Assembly: GCF_003001815.1 (NCBI RefSeq)
Contig: NZ_PVMZ01000001.1
Coordinates: 1-64,000, forward strand
DNA: 64,000 bases
Direction: 5' to 3'
DNA from: Actinoplanes italicus
GTDB lineage: Bacteria > Actinomycetota > Actinomycetes > Mycobacteriales > Micromonosporaceae
Shown here: one piece after another, positions 32,763 through 41,812 of the stretch
Numbering within the stretch: the first letter of the stretch is position 1
How the letters are laid out: each line of letters opens with the position of its first letter
Notes under the pieces: model-generated
Database searches by the model: none
What the model saw: the letters and a program-made list of their open reading frames with translations, nothing else
Told to the model about the DNA's origin: nothing
Translations under genes and position numbers: made by a program

Positions 32763-35321
32763 GTGGCCGGTGTTCACAACCTGACCCAGGTCGAGGCTGC
32801 GGAGCGTGGTCGATTGCTCGAGGTGACGGGGTACGACATCACCCTTGACCTGACCGACGGGCACGGCAACCCCGGCTCCGAGACGTTCCGGTCCACCACA
32901 GTGATCGAGTTCCGGTGCGCCGAGCCCGGCGCGGCGACGTTCATCGAAGCGGCCGCCGCCAGGATCCACTCCGCGACGCTGAACGGCGAACCGCTGGACC
33001 TCGGCGGCTGGTCGCCGGAGAACGGCCTCCCGCTGACCGGGCTCGCCGCCGAGAACACCCTGGTCGTCGACGGCGAGTTCGGCTACTCGGCGAGCGGGCA
33101 GGGCCTGCAGCGCAGTCTCGACCCGGTCGACAAGGAGGTCTACCTCTACAGCCAGTTCGAGACGGCGGACGCGCAGCGCGCCTACGCGTGCTTCGACCAG
33201 CCCGACCTCAAGAGCGTCTACACCTGGCACGTGACGGCACCGGGACACTGGAAGGTCGTCTCGAACATGCCGGTGGACTCCGAGGAGGCGGCCGCGTTCG
33301 GCGCCAAGACGGTCCACTTCACCACCTCGCCGCGGATGAGCACCTACATCACGGCGATCTGCGCCGGGCCGTACCACGAGGTCCGAGACTCGCACGACGG
33401 TATCGAGCTGGGCGTCTTCTGCCGCGCCTCGATGGCCCGCTACCTGGACGCCGACGACCTGTTCCTCATCACCAAGCAGGGCTTCGACTTCTTCCACGAG
33501 AAGTTCGGCGTCCGTTACCCGCTGCCGAAGTACGACCAGCTGTGGGTGCCGGACTTCAACGCGGGCGCGATGGAGAACTTCGGCTGCGTCACTCATGCCG
33601 AGTCGCACTACATCTTCCGCTCGCAGGTCACCGACTACGAGTACGAGCAGCGCGCCAACACGATCCTGCACGAGCTCGCCCACATGTGGTTCGGCGATCT
33701 CGTCACCATGCGCTGGTGGAACGACCTGTGGCTGAACGAGTCGTTCGCCGAGTGGGCGAGCCATTGGTGCAACACCGAGGCGACCCGGTTCTCCGACGCC
33801 TGGTCGACGTTCCTGTCGATCCGTAAGGCCTGGGGTTACCGCCAGGACCAGCTCTCCTCCACCCACCCGGTCTACTGCGAGATGCCGGACCTGGAGGCGG
33901 TCGAGGTCAACTTCGACGGCATCACGTACGCCAAGGGCGCCAGCGTGATCAAGCAGCTGGTCGCCTACGTCGGCCTGGACCCGTTCCTGACCGGGCTGCG
34001 TGCCTACTTCGCCAAGTACGCGTGGGGCAACGCCACCTTCGACGACCTGCTCACCGAGCTGGAGACGGCGTCCGGCCGGGAGCTGCGCAAGTTCGCCGCC
34101 CAGTGGCTGGAGACGGCCCAGGTCAACACGTTGCGCCCGATCGTGGAGCTGGACGCCGACGGCAACTACACCAGCGTCGTCGTGCAGCAGGAGGCCCCCT
34201 CGGGGTACCCGACCCTGCGTACCCACCGGGTCGGCATCGGGCTGTACGACATCGACGGCGACCGGCTGGTCCGGCGTGAGCTGATCGAGGCCGACGTGGC
34301 CGGCGAGCGGACCGCCATCGACGTCCTGACCGGAGTGAAGGCGCCGGACCTGCTGCTGGTCAACGACGAGGACCTGACGTACGCGAAGCTGCGGCTCGAC
34401 GAGCGGTCGATGGCCACCCTGGTGCGCCACATCGCCGGTTTCGACTCGGCACTGCCGCGGGCGCTGTCCTGGGCGGCGGCGTGGGACATGCTGCGCGACG
34501 CCGAACTGGCGGCCCGCGACTACGTCGCCCTCGTCGTGGCGGGACTGCCGGCCGAGAGCGACATCAACCTGACCACCGCCACGCTGCGGCAGGCCGGGAT
34601 GTCGCTGACCAGCTTCGCCGACCCGGAGTGGGCGCCGACCGGCTGGGGACTGCTGGCCGACCTGGCACTGCGGCAGCTGGCCGCGGCCGAACCGGGCAGC
34701 GGCTGGCAGCTGACCTGGGCACGGGCGTTCATCACCGCGGCGCGGACGCCGGTGCAGGCAGAGGTCCTGCGGGGCTGGCTGTCCGGCGAGGCCAAGCCGT
34801 CGGGTCTGGTGGTCGACACCGAGCTGCGCTGGTCGCTGCTGCAGGCACTGTCCGCGCTGGGCGCGGCCTCGGAGTCCGAGATCGACGATGAGCTCGCCGG
34901 GGACAAGACGGCCAGCGGCGAGCGCGAGGCGGCGATCGCCCGGGCCCTGCTGCCGACGGCGGCGAACAAGGCCCGCGTGTGGGCTGAGCTGACCGGCCCG
35001 CAGGCGCCGCCGAACTGGCTCAACCGGTCGCTGCTGCAGGGCTTCCAGAGCACCCGCCAGGTGGCTCTGACCGCGCCGTACGCCGCGAAGTTCTTCGAGG
35101 TGGCGGCCGACGTCTGGGCGCGTTCGGACAGCGAGCCGGCACAGGAGTTCGCGACCATGGCGTACCCGGCCTTCCAGATCAGCGAGGAGACGGTGGCGCT
35201 CACTGACGCCTGGCTGGCCAGGGACGGTCACCCGGCGTCGCTGCGCCGGCTGGTGGCCGAAGGCCGCGACGGCGTGCTCCGGGCGCTCAAGGCACGGGCC
35301 AAGGACAGGTCCGCAGCCTGA
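32763..35321 (+). CDS. pepN: Aminopeptidase N
   Basis: The 852-residue M1 zinc metallopeptidase removes N-terminal residues from peptides in the cytosol. GAMENFG lies at about 267-273, the zinc site HELAHMWFGD at about 303 and the third ligand in WLNESFAEW. The C-terminal ERAP1-like helical domain is complete. A GTG at 32757 is also in frame, but AAGGAG ends one base before it, so GTG 32763 with seven-base spacing is preferred. A terminator follows. Confidence 0.95.
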   Translation: MAGVHNLTQVEAAERGRLLEVTGYDITLDLTDGHGNPGSETFRSTTVIEFRCAEPGAATFIEAAAARIHSATLNGEPLDLGGWSPENGLPLTGLAAENTLVVDGEFGYSASGQGLQRSLDPVDKEVYLYSQFETADAQRAYACFDQPDLKSVYTWHVTAPGHWKVVSNMPVDSEEAAAFGAKTVHFTTSPRMSTYITAICAGPYHEVRDSHDGIELGVFCRASMARYLDADDLFLITKQGFDFFHEKFGVRYPLPKYDQLWVPDFNAGAMENFGCVTHAESHYIFRSQVTDYEYEQRANTILHELAHMWFGDLVTMRWWNDLWLNESFAEWASHWCNTEATRFSDAWSTFLSIRKAWGYRQDQLSSTHPVYCEMPDLEAVEVNFDGITYAKGASVIKQLVAYVGLDPFLTGLRAYFAKYAWGNATFDDLLTELETASGRELRKFAAQWLETAQVNTLRPIVELDADGNYTSVVVQQEAPSGYPTLRTHRVGIGLYDIDGDRLVRRELIEADVAGERTAIDVLTGVKAPDLLLVNDEDLTYAKLRLDERSMATLVRHIAGFDSALPRALSWAAAWDMLRDAELAARDYVALVVAGLPAESDINLTTATLRQAGMSLTSFADPEWAPTGWGLLADLALRQLAAAEPGSGWQLTWARAFITAARTPVQAEVLRGWLSGEAKPSGLVVDTELRWSLLQALSALGAASESEIDDELAGDKTASGEREAAIARALLPTAANKARVWAELTGPQAPPNWLNRSLLQGFQSTRQVALTAPYAAKFFEVAADVWARSDSEPAQEFATMAYPAFQISEETVALTDAWLARDGHPASLRRLVAEGRDGVLRALKARAKDRSAA

Positions 35322-35333
35322 CCGAATGTGATT

Positions 35334-35366
35334 AAGGCCCGTCCCACGAAAGAGGGGCGGGCCTTT
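35334..35366 (+). terminator. Terminator after pepN
   Basis: AAGGCCCGTCCC pairs with GGGGCGGGCCTTT around ACGAAAGA. It is a GC-rich stem ending in TTT, 13 bases past the pepN stop. Confidence 0.8.
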
Positions 35367-35451
35367 CACATGCCAGAACTTACCGGCGGATAACCCGCCG
35401 GAAACAACTCTGTGTGAGTACGCTGGCACTCCGCGGTGATGGAGGTGGCCT

Positions 35452-36009
35452 GTGACGATGCTGAGCCAGGGTTCCCCGGTGCGGTGGAGCGCACCCGAGG
35501 GACGGTGGAGCCAACCGGACCTGCACCTGTTCCCGCAGGACGGTCACCGGTACGAGATCCTCGACGGCAGCCTGCACGTCACACCACCGGCGACCACCCG
35601 GCACGACTCCCTGGTCGAGTCGATCGTCGCCACCCTGCGGTCGGCGGCACCGCCCGGCTGGTGGGTGTGCGCCCGGCTCGGCATCGAGTTCGAGACCAGC
35701 AACCTCGTCCCGGACGTGACCGTGCTGCGGCCCCACTCCTCCGGCGCCATCTGGGTGGACCCGGCCGACGTCGCCCTGGTCGTGGAGGTGGAGGCCGACG
35801 AGACCCGGCGTTACGACCGGCTGCTCAAGCCGTCCGTCTACGCGGCGGCCTGCATTCCGGTGTACTGGCGGGTGGAGGCGGGACCGGTCCTGCGCGCGTT
35901 CACCCTGGACGGGGCGGAGTATCACCCGGTCCAGGAAGTGGCAACCGATGAGCAGGCGAAACTGGACAGCCCATACCCGGTCCGGGTGAACCCGGCGACC
36001 TGGCGCTGA
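35452..36009 (+). CDS. Uma2-family (DUF820) putative endonuclease
   Basis: The 185-residue PD-(D/E)XK-fold protein has the Uma2 pattern: YEILDGSLHVTPPATTRHD, LVPDVTVLRP with the metal-binding Asp and VALVVEVEADETRRYDRLLK with the ExE/K-type site, ending VYWRVE. Such genes are numerous in actinobacteria and cyanobacteria and their role is unclear. The start is GTG with GGAGG upstream. It is convergent with the DUF5130 gene. Confidence 0.85.
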   Translation: MTMLSQGSPVRWSAPEGRWSQPDLHLFPQDGHRYEILDGSLHVTPPATTRHDSLVESIVATLRSAAPPGWWVCARLGIEFETSNLVPDVTVLRPHSSGAIWVDPADVALVVEVEADETRRYDRLLKPSVYAAACIPVYWRVEAGPVLRAFTLDGAEYHPVQEVATDEQAKLDSPYPVRVNPATWR

Positions 36010-36023
36010 CCGCTTCTCAGCGC

Positions 36024-36419
36024 TCAGGCGCTGCCGGCGTGTGAGGCCAGCTGGTCGATACCGATCAGCAGGCCGCCGGCGAGGTCGCCACCGCCGAACG
36101 AGGCGGCCATCGACAGGCCGGCCAGTTTCGCGTCCCGGTCGGAGATGCGCTTGCGGGCGTCGGCGCCGGTGATGATCTCCAGCTTGCGCTGGTTCGGCGA
36201 GACCGCGATCAGGACAGCGCGCTTCGGGTTGCGGGTCTGCGCGTGCAGTTTCTCGGCCGACTCGCGCAGCGGCTCCTCGAGCGGGCCGAGGTAGATGCTG
36301 AAGTACAGACCGGTCACCTGATCGGCGACACGGAGCGCCTCGTCGAGGCGGAGCAGCTGCCGGGTCGAGAACGGACCACCGGTCGGCTGCTCGAGCGGGG
36401 TCACCTCACCAACTGTCAC
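36024..36419 (-). CDS. TPM-like DUF5130 protein
   Basis: The 131-residue soluble protein resembles the TPM phosphatase-like fold family DUF5130 of actinobacteria. FSTRQLLRLDEALRVADQVTG, YLGPLEEPLRESAEKLHA and AVLIAVSPNQRKLEIITGA are typical. No signal peptide or membrane anchor is present. The ATG lies 14 bases inside the end of the upstream membrane gene, so the two are coupled. Confidence 0.75.
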   Translation of the reverse strand: MTVGEVTPLEQPTGGPFSTRQLLRLDEALRVADQVTGLYFSIYLGPLEEPLRESAEKLHAQTRNPKRAVLIAVSPNQRKLEIITGADARKRISDRDAKLAGLSMAASFGGGDLAGGLLIGIDQLASHAGSA

Positions 36420-36681
36420 TTGCGCCTCCTGTAGGACCGGGGCGGACGGGTGAGCCGGAGCTGTCCTCGATGATCAGCCCGGTGGAGCGGCCGTCACCGG
36501 CCGGCACGACCTGCTGCGGCGTGGCGGTGAACCACATGGCCGGGAAGTCGTATGGCCGGCCCGGACGGTAGCGGCGGTCCGGCTTGGACCGGTCGGATCC
36601 GGCGAGCACGAGAGTGGCGATCGTACCGATGATCGCGGCCGGGATGATCACGAAGACCAGAACGGTACTGATTACTGACAA
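36406..36681 (-). CDS. Small membrane protein, actinobacterial
   Basis: This protein of about 91 residues starts at TTG 36681, preceded by GGGGGCG. One N-terminal hydrophobic helix (VISTVLVFVIIPAAIIGTIATLVLAG) is followed by a basic cytoplasmic tail with RRYRPGRPYDFPAMWFTATPQ. Similar proteins next to DUF5130 genes are known to me in this group. The function is unknown. It overlaps the DUF5130 gene by 14 bases. Confidence 0.65.
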   Translation of the reverse strand: MSVISTVLVFVIIPAAIIGTIATLVLAGSDRSKPDRRYRPGRPYDFPAMWFTATPQQVVPAGDGRSTGLIIEDSSGSPVRPGPTGGASDSW

Positions 36682-36882
36682 CTGAACGCCCCCAGGCGCA
36701 CGGTGTTCCTCTTTATTCCGAACATCAATCACCGTAGCGGAGCGCATGTCGTCCCGGACCGTCGGGTCTCGAACCGGGGTCTCACGCCGTCGGGATCTAC
36801 GCGGATTGTGCGCGCAGGTGCGAAAATCACCCTCACGCGCCGTCCGCGTACTTTCCGTCGCGAACGGCAGGAGGGGGAGCTC

Positions 36883-37356
36883 ATGCGCACGTTCGTCCCC
36901 GCCGTCGTCGCGGGCCTGACCATCGCCCTGACCGGCAGCTCACCGGCGGCCGCCGCGGCCGTCTTCGTGGAACTGAACCCCAGCACGGTGCAAGCGGGGG
37001 ACGAGATCGCGCTGCGCGCGTCGTGCGACGAGAATCTCAAAGCAGCGACGGTGCGGGGCGAGCCCATCGGCACGGTCACCGTCGCGCCCGAATTCGGCTT
37101 CCTGGTGGCGACGGTACGGGTGCCCGCCGACACCGACCCGGGCGACTATCCGGTCGCCCTGACCTGCCCGGACGGCGGAGCGGCCACGGCCGTCCTGCAC
37201 GTCGTCGCGAACGTGGAGCCGTCCCGTGGGCCGGCCACCGGGTTCGGCGGCACCGCCGGGGACTCCCCCGCCCCGCTGCTGATCGGCGCCGGGCTCGCCA
37301 TCGCACTGGCCGGGCTCGCGCTCGGCGCCGTGTCCCTGCGCCGGCGAATCGGCTGA
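36883..37356 (+). CDS. Secreted, C-terminally anchored protein next to a sortase
   Basis: This 157-residue protein has a signal peptide (residues 1-25, AVVAGLTIALTGSSPAAAAA), a beta-sandwich-like middle (VFVELNPSTVQAGDEIALRA) and a C-terminal hydrophobic helix followed by RRRIG. The layout is that of a wall-anchored protein, but no LPxTG-type motif precedes the helix (the text is TGFGGTAGDSPAPL). GAGGGGGAG precedes the ATG. The sortase gene starts ten bases after its stop. Confidence 0.7.
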   Translation: MRTFVPAVVAGLTIALTGSSPAAAAAVFVELNPSTVQAGDEIALRASCDENLKAATVRGEPIGTVTVAPEFGFLVATVRVPADTDPGDYPVALTCPDGGAATAVLHVVANVEPSRGPATGFGGTAGDSPAPLLIGAGLAIALAGLALGAVSLRRRIG

Positions 37357-37365
37357 GGCGGCGGC

Positions 37366-38181
37366 GTGGCGAGCGGGAAACAGCCACCACCGGGTGCCCG
37401 GGTGCCGGCGGCCGTCGCGCGCAAGCGCCCGGCCCAGGTCATCGTGGCGCCGCCGCCGGGCGCGATCACCGGGCCGCTGCCGCCGACCCCGGAGATCCGC
37501 GGGCGTTCGCCCTTTCGGATCCCCTTCCCCCGGCAGTTCCCGAAACCGCAGCCGGTCCGTGGCCGCAAGGCCGGGATGATCGGGATAACGGCGCTGGTCC
37601 TGTTCTTCCTGGGGCTGTTCGTGTTCGGCCTGGGACTGGGCGCCGCCACCGGGTTCGACATCGGCAGCCTGTTCCGCGGCGAGGACAAGCCACCGCCGCG
37701 GGCGTTCCCGGTGATGGACCCGAGCCGCCCGGAGCGGCTCGAGATCCCCGCTCTGCGGGTGTCGGCGCCGGTCCTGGAGGTGGGACTGGCCAACGACGGT
37801 TCGGTCGACGTGCCGCCGCTGAAGCGGCACAACGAGGCCGGCTGGTTCGAGGGCGGGCCGACGCCGGGGCAGTTCGGGCCGGCACTGATCGTCGGGCACG
37901 CCGACACCCGGACCGGGCCGTCGGTCTTCCACAAACTGGACGAGATGAAGCCCGGTCAGGAGATCAAGGTTCGCCGCGCGGACGGGTCGGTCGCCGTCTT
38001 CGAGGTCAACTCGGTGGAGACGTTCGACAAGAACGATCTGCCGACGAGACGTGTCTACGGCGACTACAGCCGGCCCTCGCTACGCCTGATGACGTGCGGC
38101 GGGCGCTGGATCGGTGGTGAGGAAGGCTACGAGGACAACATCGTCGTCTTCGCCTCCCTCGTCTCGGCACGGGAGGGCTAG
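37366..38181 (+). CDS. Class F-type sortase
   Basis: The 271-residue protein has a Pro-rich cytoplasmic N terminus, one membrane helix (about 70-92) and an extracellular sortase domain. The catalytic His is in IVGHADT (about 179) and Cys244 in LMTCGG. The position that usually reads YRDN and supplies the catalytic Arg reads YEDN here, although another Arg (CGGRW) is nearby. It is a partner of the preceding secreted protein. GTG start. Confidence 0.8.
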   Translation: MASGKQPPPGARVPAAVARKRPAQVIVAPPPGAITGPLPPTPEIRGRSPFRIPFPRQFPKPQPVRGRKAGMIGITALVLFFLGLFVFGLGLGAATGFDIGSLFRGEDKPPPRAFPVMDPSRPERLEIPALRVSAPVLEVGLANDGSVDVPPLKRHNEAGWFEGGPTPGQFGPALIVGHADTRTGPSVFHKLDEMKPGQEIKVRRADGSVAVFEVNSVETFDKNDLPTRRVYGDYSRPSLRLMTCGGRWIGGEEGYEDNIVVFASLVSAREG

Positions 38182-38191
38182 CCAGGCCGTC

Positions 38192-38740
38192 TCAGGCCGC
38201 CTCGGCCTCCAGCAGCGCGGGGTCGGGCAGGTCGAGCCAGTCCATCCAGCGGGGGTCGGGGGTCCGGTGGCCGAGCACCCGCCACGCGACGCCACGCGGG
38301 GCGGCCGGGGCGGCGTGCAGGCGCCAGCCCAGCTCGGCAGGGGTCTTGTCACCCTTGCTGTGGTTGCACTTGGCACAGGCCGCCACGACGTTGTCCCAGG
38401 CGTGCAGGCCGCCGCGGCTGCGCGGGAAGACGTGGTCGATGGTCTCGGCGGAACCGCGGCAGTAGGCGCAGCGTCCACCGTCACGGGCGAAGACGGCCCG
38501 GCGGGAGAGTCCGACATGTGTGCGGTACGGCACCTTCACATACCGCGTGAGACGGACCACCGAGGGAACCGGGAGATTCTGATGTGCGCTGTGCAGGATG
38601 CCGTCGCCGTCGGAGACGCACTCCGCTTTGGCCGTGAGGACGAGGATGGTCGCTCGACGCACCGATACGACGCACAGCGGCTCGTAGGTAGCGTTCAGGA
38701 CTAACGCGGAAGAGCCAACCGTGGGTCGTATGTCAGGCAT
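38192..38740 (-). CDS. HNH endonuclease
   Basis: The 182-residue nuclease-like protein begins with the actinobacterial signature SALVLNATYEPLCVVSVRRA. The zinc-supported HNH motif follows: CAYC, IDHVFPRSRGG, WDNVVAACAKCNHSKGDKTP. Such stand-alone HNH proteins are common in Actinobacteria and their target is unknown. ATG 38740 has GGAAGG upstream. It is convergent with the sortase and divergent from mscS. Confidence 0.88.
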   Translation of the reverse strand: MPDIRPTVGSSALVLNATYEPLCVVSVRRATILVLTAKAECVSDGDGILHSAHQNLPVPSVVRLTRYVKVPYRTHVGLSRRAVFARDGGRCAYCRGSAETIDHVFPRSRGGLHAWDNVVAACAKCNHSKGDKTPAELGWRLHAAPAAPRGVAWRVLGHRTPDPRWMDWLDLPDPALLEAEAA

Positions 38741-38930
38741 CGCGATCACCCTTCCGGTGTCAGTTGCTAGTAACCGCTCCCATAGCCCATGCGTGTGTGA
38801 TGTGGGCCTCGCCGGACGAGTCCCGTGCGCCAATAGTCCCTGATGAATAACCAAATTGCGAGCAGAATCCGTAGCCGTTCGGTAAACGTCTGAGGTCTTC
38901 ACCCGGCTCGACCCGGTACCTTGACTTCCC

Positions 38931-40004
38931 GTGTTCCTCTTCGGCCCCACCCCCGGCCCGTCCGCCTCGGTCGACGTCTTCACGACGCCGGTCTGCGCGG
39001 ACGACGCCCTCTGCACCCAGATCCTCGACTGGACCGGCAACGAGTGGTTCGCTGCCAGCAGCTACGTGGTCCTGATCAAGCCACTGCGGATAGCGATGAT
39101 CGTCCTGGTCGCGCTGCTCATCCGCTGGTTGCTGCACCGGGCGATCTCCCGGCTGGCCACCAGCACCTCGCGGGCCTCGATGCCGGCGCTGCTGCGGCCG
39201 CTGAAAGAGAAGGTGACGGTCACCGCCGAGGAGGGGACCTTCATCCCCGAGCGGCGGCGGCAGCGGGCCGAGGCGATCGCGTCGGTGCTGCGCAGTTTCG
39301 TCAGCGCCGTGATCTTCACGATGGCCGCCCTGCTGGTGATGGGTGAGCTGGGCTTCAACCTGGCGCCGCTGCTGGCCAGCGCCGGCATCGTCGGCGTGGC
39401 CCTCGGCTTCGGAGCACAGAGCCTGGTCAAGGACCTGATCGCGGGCCTGTTCATGCTGCTTGAGGACCAGTACGGCGTCGGCGACACGGTCGACCTGGGC
39501 GAGGCCACCGGTGTGGTGGAGAGCGTCGGCCTGCGGATCACCACGGTCCGCGACGCGCGCGGTGTGCTGTGGTACATCCGCAACGGCGAGATCGTCCGGG
39601 TCGGCAACAAGAGCCAGGGCTGGGCCATGGTCGTGATCGACATCCCGATCGGCTTCGTGAGCTCGGAGGAGGCCGTCGCGGTGCTCAAGGCCGCGGCCGA
39701 GACGGTCGCGCACGACCCGGAGCACGAGACCGGCTTCCTGGAACCGCCGGACGTGGTCGGCGTCGAGCAGCTGACCGTGGACGGCGCGGTGATCCGGACC
39801 ATCGCCAAGACCACCGCCGACAGCCAGATCTCGATCCAGCGTGACATGCGCCGGGTGCTGACCGAGTCGCTGGAGACGAGCGGCCTGTCCGAGCGGATCG
39901 CCGCCTCACGACTGCCGCGCAGCGCCGTGCCGCCCGCGTGGCTCGGCGGGCCGGACACCTCGGCGCCGCCGGCCGCCGGCCCGCAGCAGGGCGGGGCGAC
40001 CTGA
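38931..40004 (+). CDS. MscS-family mechanosensitive channel
   Basis: The 357-residue inner-membrane channel is predicted to open on hypo-osmotic stress. Hydrophobic helices lie at about 38-60, 120-142 and 145-165. The third carries the pore pattern ASAGIVGVALGFGAQSLVKD, followed by the beta domain (QYGVGDTVDLGEATGVVESV). The start is GTG. A TACCTT box lies eight bases before it and there is no ribosome binding site, so the mRNA is probably leaderless. Confidence 0.88.
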   Translation: MFLFGPTPGPSASVDVFTTPVCADDALCTQILDWTGNEWFAASSYVVLIKPLRIAMIVLVALLIRWLLHRAISRLATSTSRASMPALLRPLKEKVTVTAEEGTFIPERRRQRAEAIASVLRSFVSAVIFTMAALLVMGELGFNLAPLLASAGIVGVALGFGAQSLVKDLIAGLFMLLEDQYGVGDTVDLGEATGVVESVGLRITTVRDARGVLWYIRNGEIVRVGNKSQGWAMVVIDIPIGFVSSEEAVAVLKAAAETVAHDPEHETGFLEPPDVVGVEQLTVDGAVIRTIAKTTADSQISIQRDMRRVLTESLETSGLSERIAASRLPRSAVPPAWLGGPDTSAPPAAGPQQGGAT

Positions 40005-40062
40005 TCATGTCCGGCCGTCGGCCCCTTCCGGGCGAGATGGCCGTGAGTGGAAGGATGGACAG

Positions 40063-40467
40063 GTGAGCGAACCGACCTTCTTCGACGCCGTGGGTGGCGA
40101 GGCCACCTTCCGGCGCCTCGTGGACAAGTTCTACGAGGGCGTGGCGGAGGACCCGCTGCTGCGGCCGATGTATCCCGAGGAGGATCTGGGGCCGGCCGCC
40201 GACCGGTTCGCGCTCTTCCTCATGCAGTACTGGGGCGGACCCACGACGTACTCGGACAATCGCGGCCATCCGCGGCTGCGGATGCGGCACGCGCCGTTCC
40301 GGGTCGACGCGGCTGCCCGTGACGCCTGGCTGCACCACATGAGGGTGGCGGTCGACTCGCTCGGCCTGCCCGAGCCGGCCCGGACCCAGCTCTGGGACTA
40401 CCTGGAGCGAGCGGCCTATTTCATGGTGAACACGATGGATCCCGCGGAGCCCGCAACCGGGCAGTGA
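40063..40467 (+). CDS. glbO: Group II truncated haemoglobin
   Basis: This is a 134-residue haem protein. Proximal His76 lies in RMRHAPF, B10 Tyr24 in KFYEGVAED and G8 Trp89 in RDAWLHHM, all typical of trHbO. Likely roles are oxygen/NO chemistry or oxygen delivery at the membrane. GTG start. It stands alone between mscS and a secreted protein gene. Confidence 0.92.
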   Translation: MSEPTFFDAVGGEATFRRLVDKFYEGVAEDPLLRPMYPEEDLGPAADRFALFLMQYWGGPTTYSDNRGHPRLRMRHAPFRVDAAARDAWLHHMRVAVDSLGLPEPARTQLWDYLERAAYFMVNTMDPAEPATGQ

Positions 40468-40525
40468 CGCCTCCGGCGGTTGGCTCGTTGATCGGATTGT
40501 CACTCACGATCCGGGGAGCCCTTTC

Positions 40526-41800
40526 ATGCGCCGTCGCCTGCTCGCAGCCGCCGCGGTCGCGGCCGTCGCCGTTCCGGCGGTAGCCGGTGCACCACCGGCG
40601 ACGGCCGACACCTATCACCCCACGGTGGTGTCCGCCAACCCGGTGGACTGGACGCCACACGTGCTCGACGGGACCGTGTGGTCGCTGGCGCTGGTCGGCG
40701 ACACGGTGGTGGTCGGCGGGGCCTTCACCAAGGTGACCGACAGCAGCCGGCGGCAGGTCTACGCGCGCAAGAACGTCTTCGCTTTCGGTCTGTGGGACGG
40801 CGAGATCAGGACGTTCGCCCCGCAGGTCGACGGCGCGGTGTACTCGCTGGCCGCCGGGCCGGACCACTCGGTCTACCTGGGCGGGGCGTTCAAGAGCGTC
40901 AACGGCGCGGCCCAGCGCGGCCTGGCCCGGGTGTCACTGTTCGACAGCGGGCGGTACGCCTCGTTCGGTGCCCGGGTCAACTGGGGCGACGTGCGTGCCA
41001 TCGTGAGCCGCGGCGACCAGCTCTACGCGGGCGGTACGTTCTCCGCGGTCAACGGGGTCCAGCGGGTCGGCCTGGTCCGGTTGAACGCGCAGTCCGGTGC
41101 CGTGGACCAGGGTTTCGACGCGCGCCTGGCCGGTCCGGGTCTCAAGCGCACCCGGGTGGAGCACTTCGACGTCTCCCCGGACGGGCGGAAACTGATCGCC
41201 GTCGGCGCGTTCCTCAGGTCGGGGACCGCCGACCGTACCCAGATCGCGCTCTTCGACGTCGGCGGCCCGGCGGCAGCGCTGACCGGCTGGTACACCGACG
41301 CGTTCAAGCCGACCTGCATGCAGGGCTTCGACACGTACCTGCGGCAGGTCAAGTTCTCACCGGACGGCACCTACATCGTCGTGGCGGCGACCGGCCGGGC
41401 GTCGTCGGCGCAGAAGCTGTGCGACTCGGCGGCACGGTTCGAGACGCGGACGGCGGGCCGGCAGAACCCGACCTGGGTGCAGCGGACCGGCGGGGACTCG
41501 CTGTACGCGGTGGCGATCACCGGTCCGGCCGTCTACCTGGGCGGGCACCAGCGGTGGTTCGACAACCCGTACGGCACCGACGGGAACGGCCCCGGCCCGG
41601 GTGCGGTGTCCCGGCCCGGCATCGGCGCGGTCAACCCGAACACCGGCAAGGCCCTGGAGTGGAACCCCACCCGGTCGCGCGGTGTCGGCGTGCGCGCCTT
41701 CCTGGTGACCCGCAACGGCCTGCTCGTCGGTTCGGACACCGATCAGCTGGGCCGTGAATATCACGGCCGCCTCGGCATGTTCCCGCTGCCGAACAGCTAG
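40526..41800 (+). CDS. Secreted beta-propeller-like protein
   Basis: The 424-residue protein has a clear signal peptide (RRRLLAAAAVAAVAVPAVAGA, cleavage near ATA-DTY). It contains repeated blades of the type VVGGAFTKV, YLGGAFKSVNG, YAGGTFSAVNG, AVGAFLRSG and YLGGHQRWF, which resemble delta-60 or propeller repeats of actinobacterial secreted proteins. There is no membrane anchor or sorting motif. Function is unknown. Confidence 0.8.
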   Translation: MRRRLLAAAAVAAVAVPAVAGAPPATADTYHPTVVSANPVDWTPHVLDGTVWSLALVGDTVVVGGAFTKVTDSSRRQVYARKNVFAFGLWDGEIRTFAPQVDGAVYSLAAGPDHSVYLGGAFKSVNGAAQRGLARVSLFDSGRYASFGARVNWGDVRAIVSRGDQLYAGGTFSAVNGVQRVGLVRLNAQSGAVDQGFDARLAGPGLKRTRVEHFDVSPDGRKLIAVGAFLRSGTADRTQIALFDVGGPAAALTGWYTDAFKPTCMQGFDTYLRQVKFSPDGTYIVVAATGRASSAQKLCDSAARFETRTAGRQNPTWVQRTGGDSLYAVAITGPAVYLGGHQRWFDNPYGTDGNGPGPGAVSRPGIGAVNPNTGKALEWNPTRSRGVGVRAFLVTRNGLLVGSDTDQLGREYHGRLGMFPLPNS

Positions 41801-41812
41801 AACGCCGGAGAG

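Noticed and set aside
32742-35429. Very long minus-strand open frame opposite pepN
   Set aside because: It mirrors the codon structure of pepN, is rich in Arg/Gly/Val/Asp without any domain, and pepN is certain. It is an antisense shadow typical of high-GC DNA.
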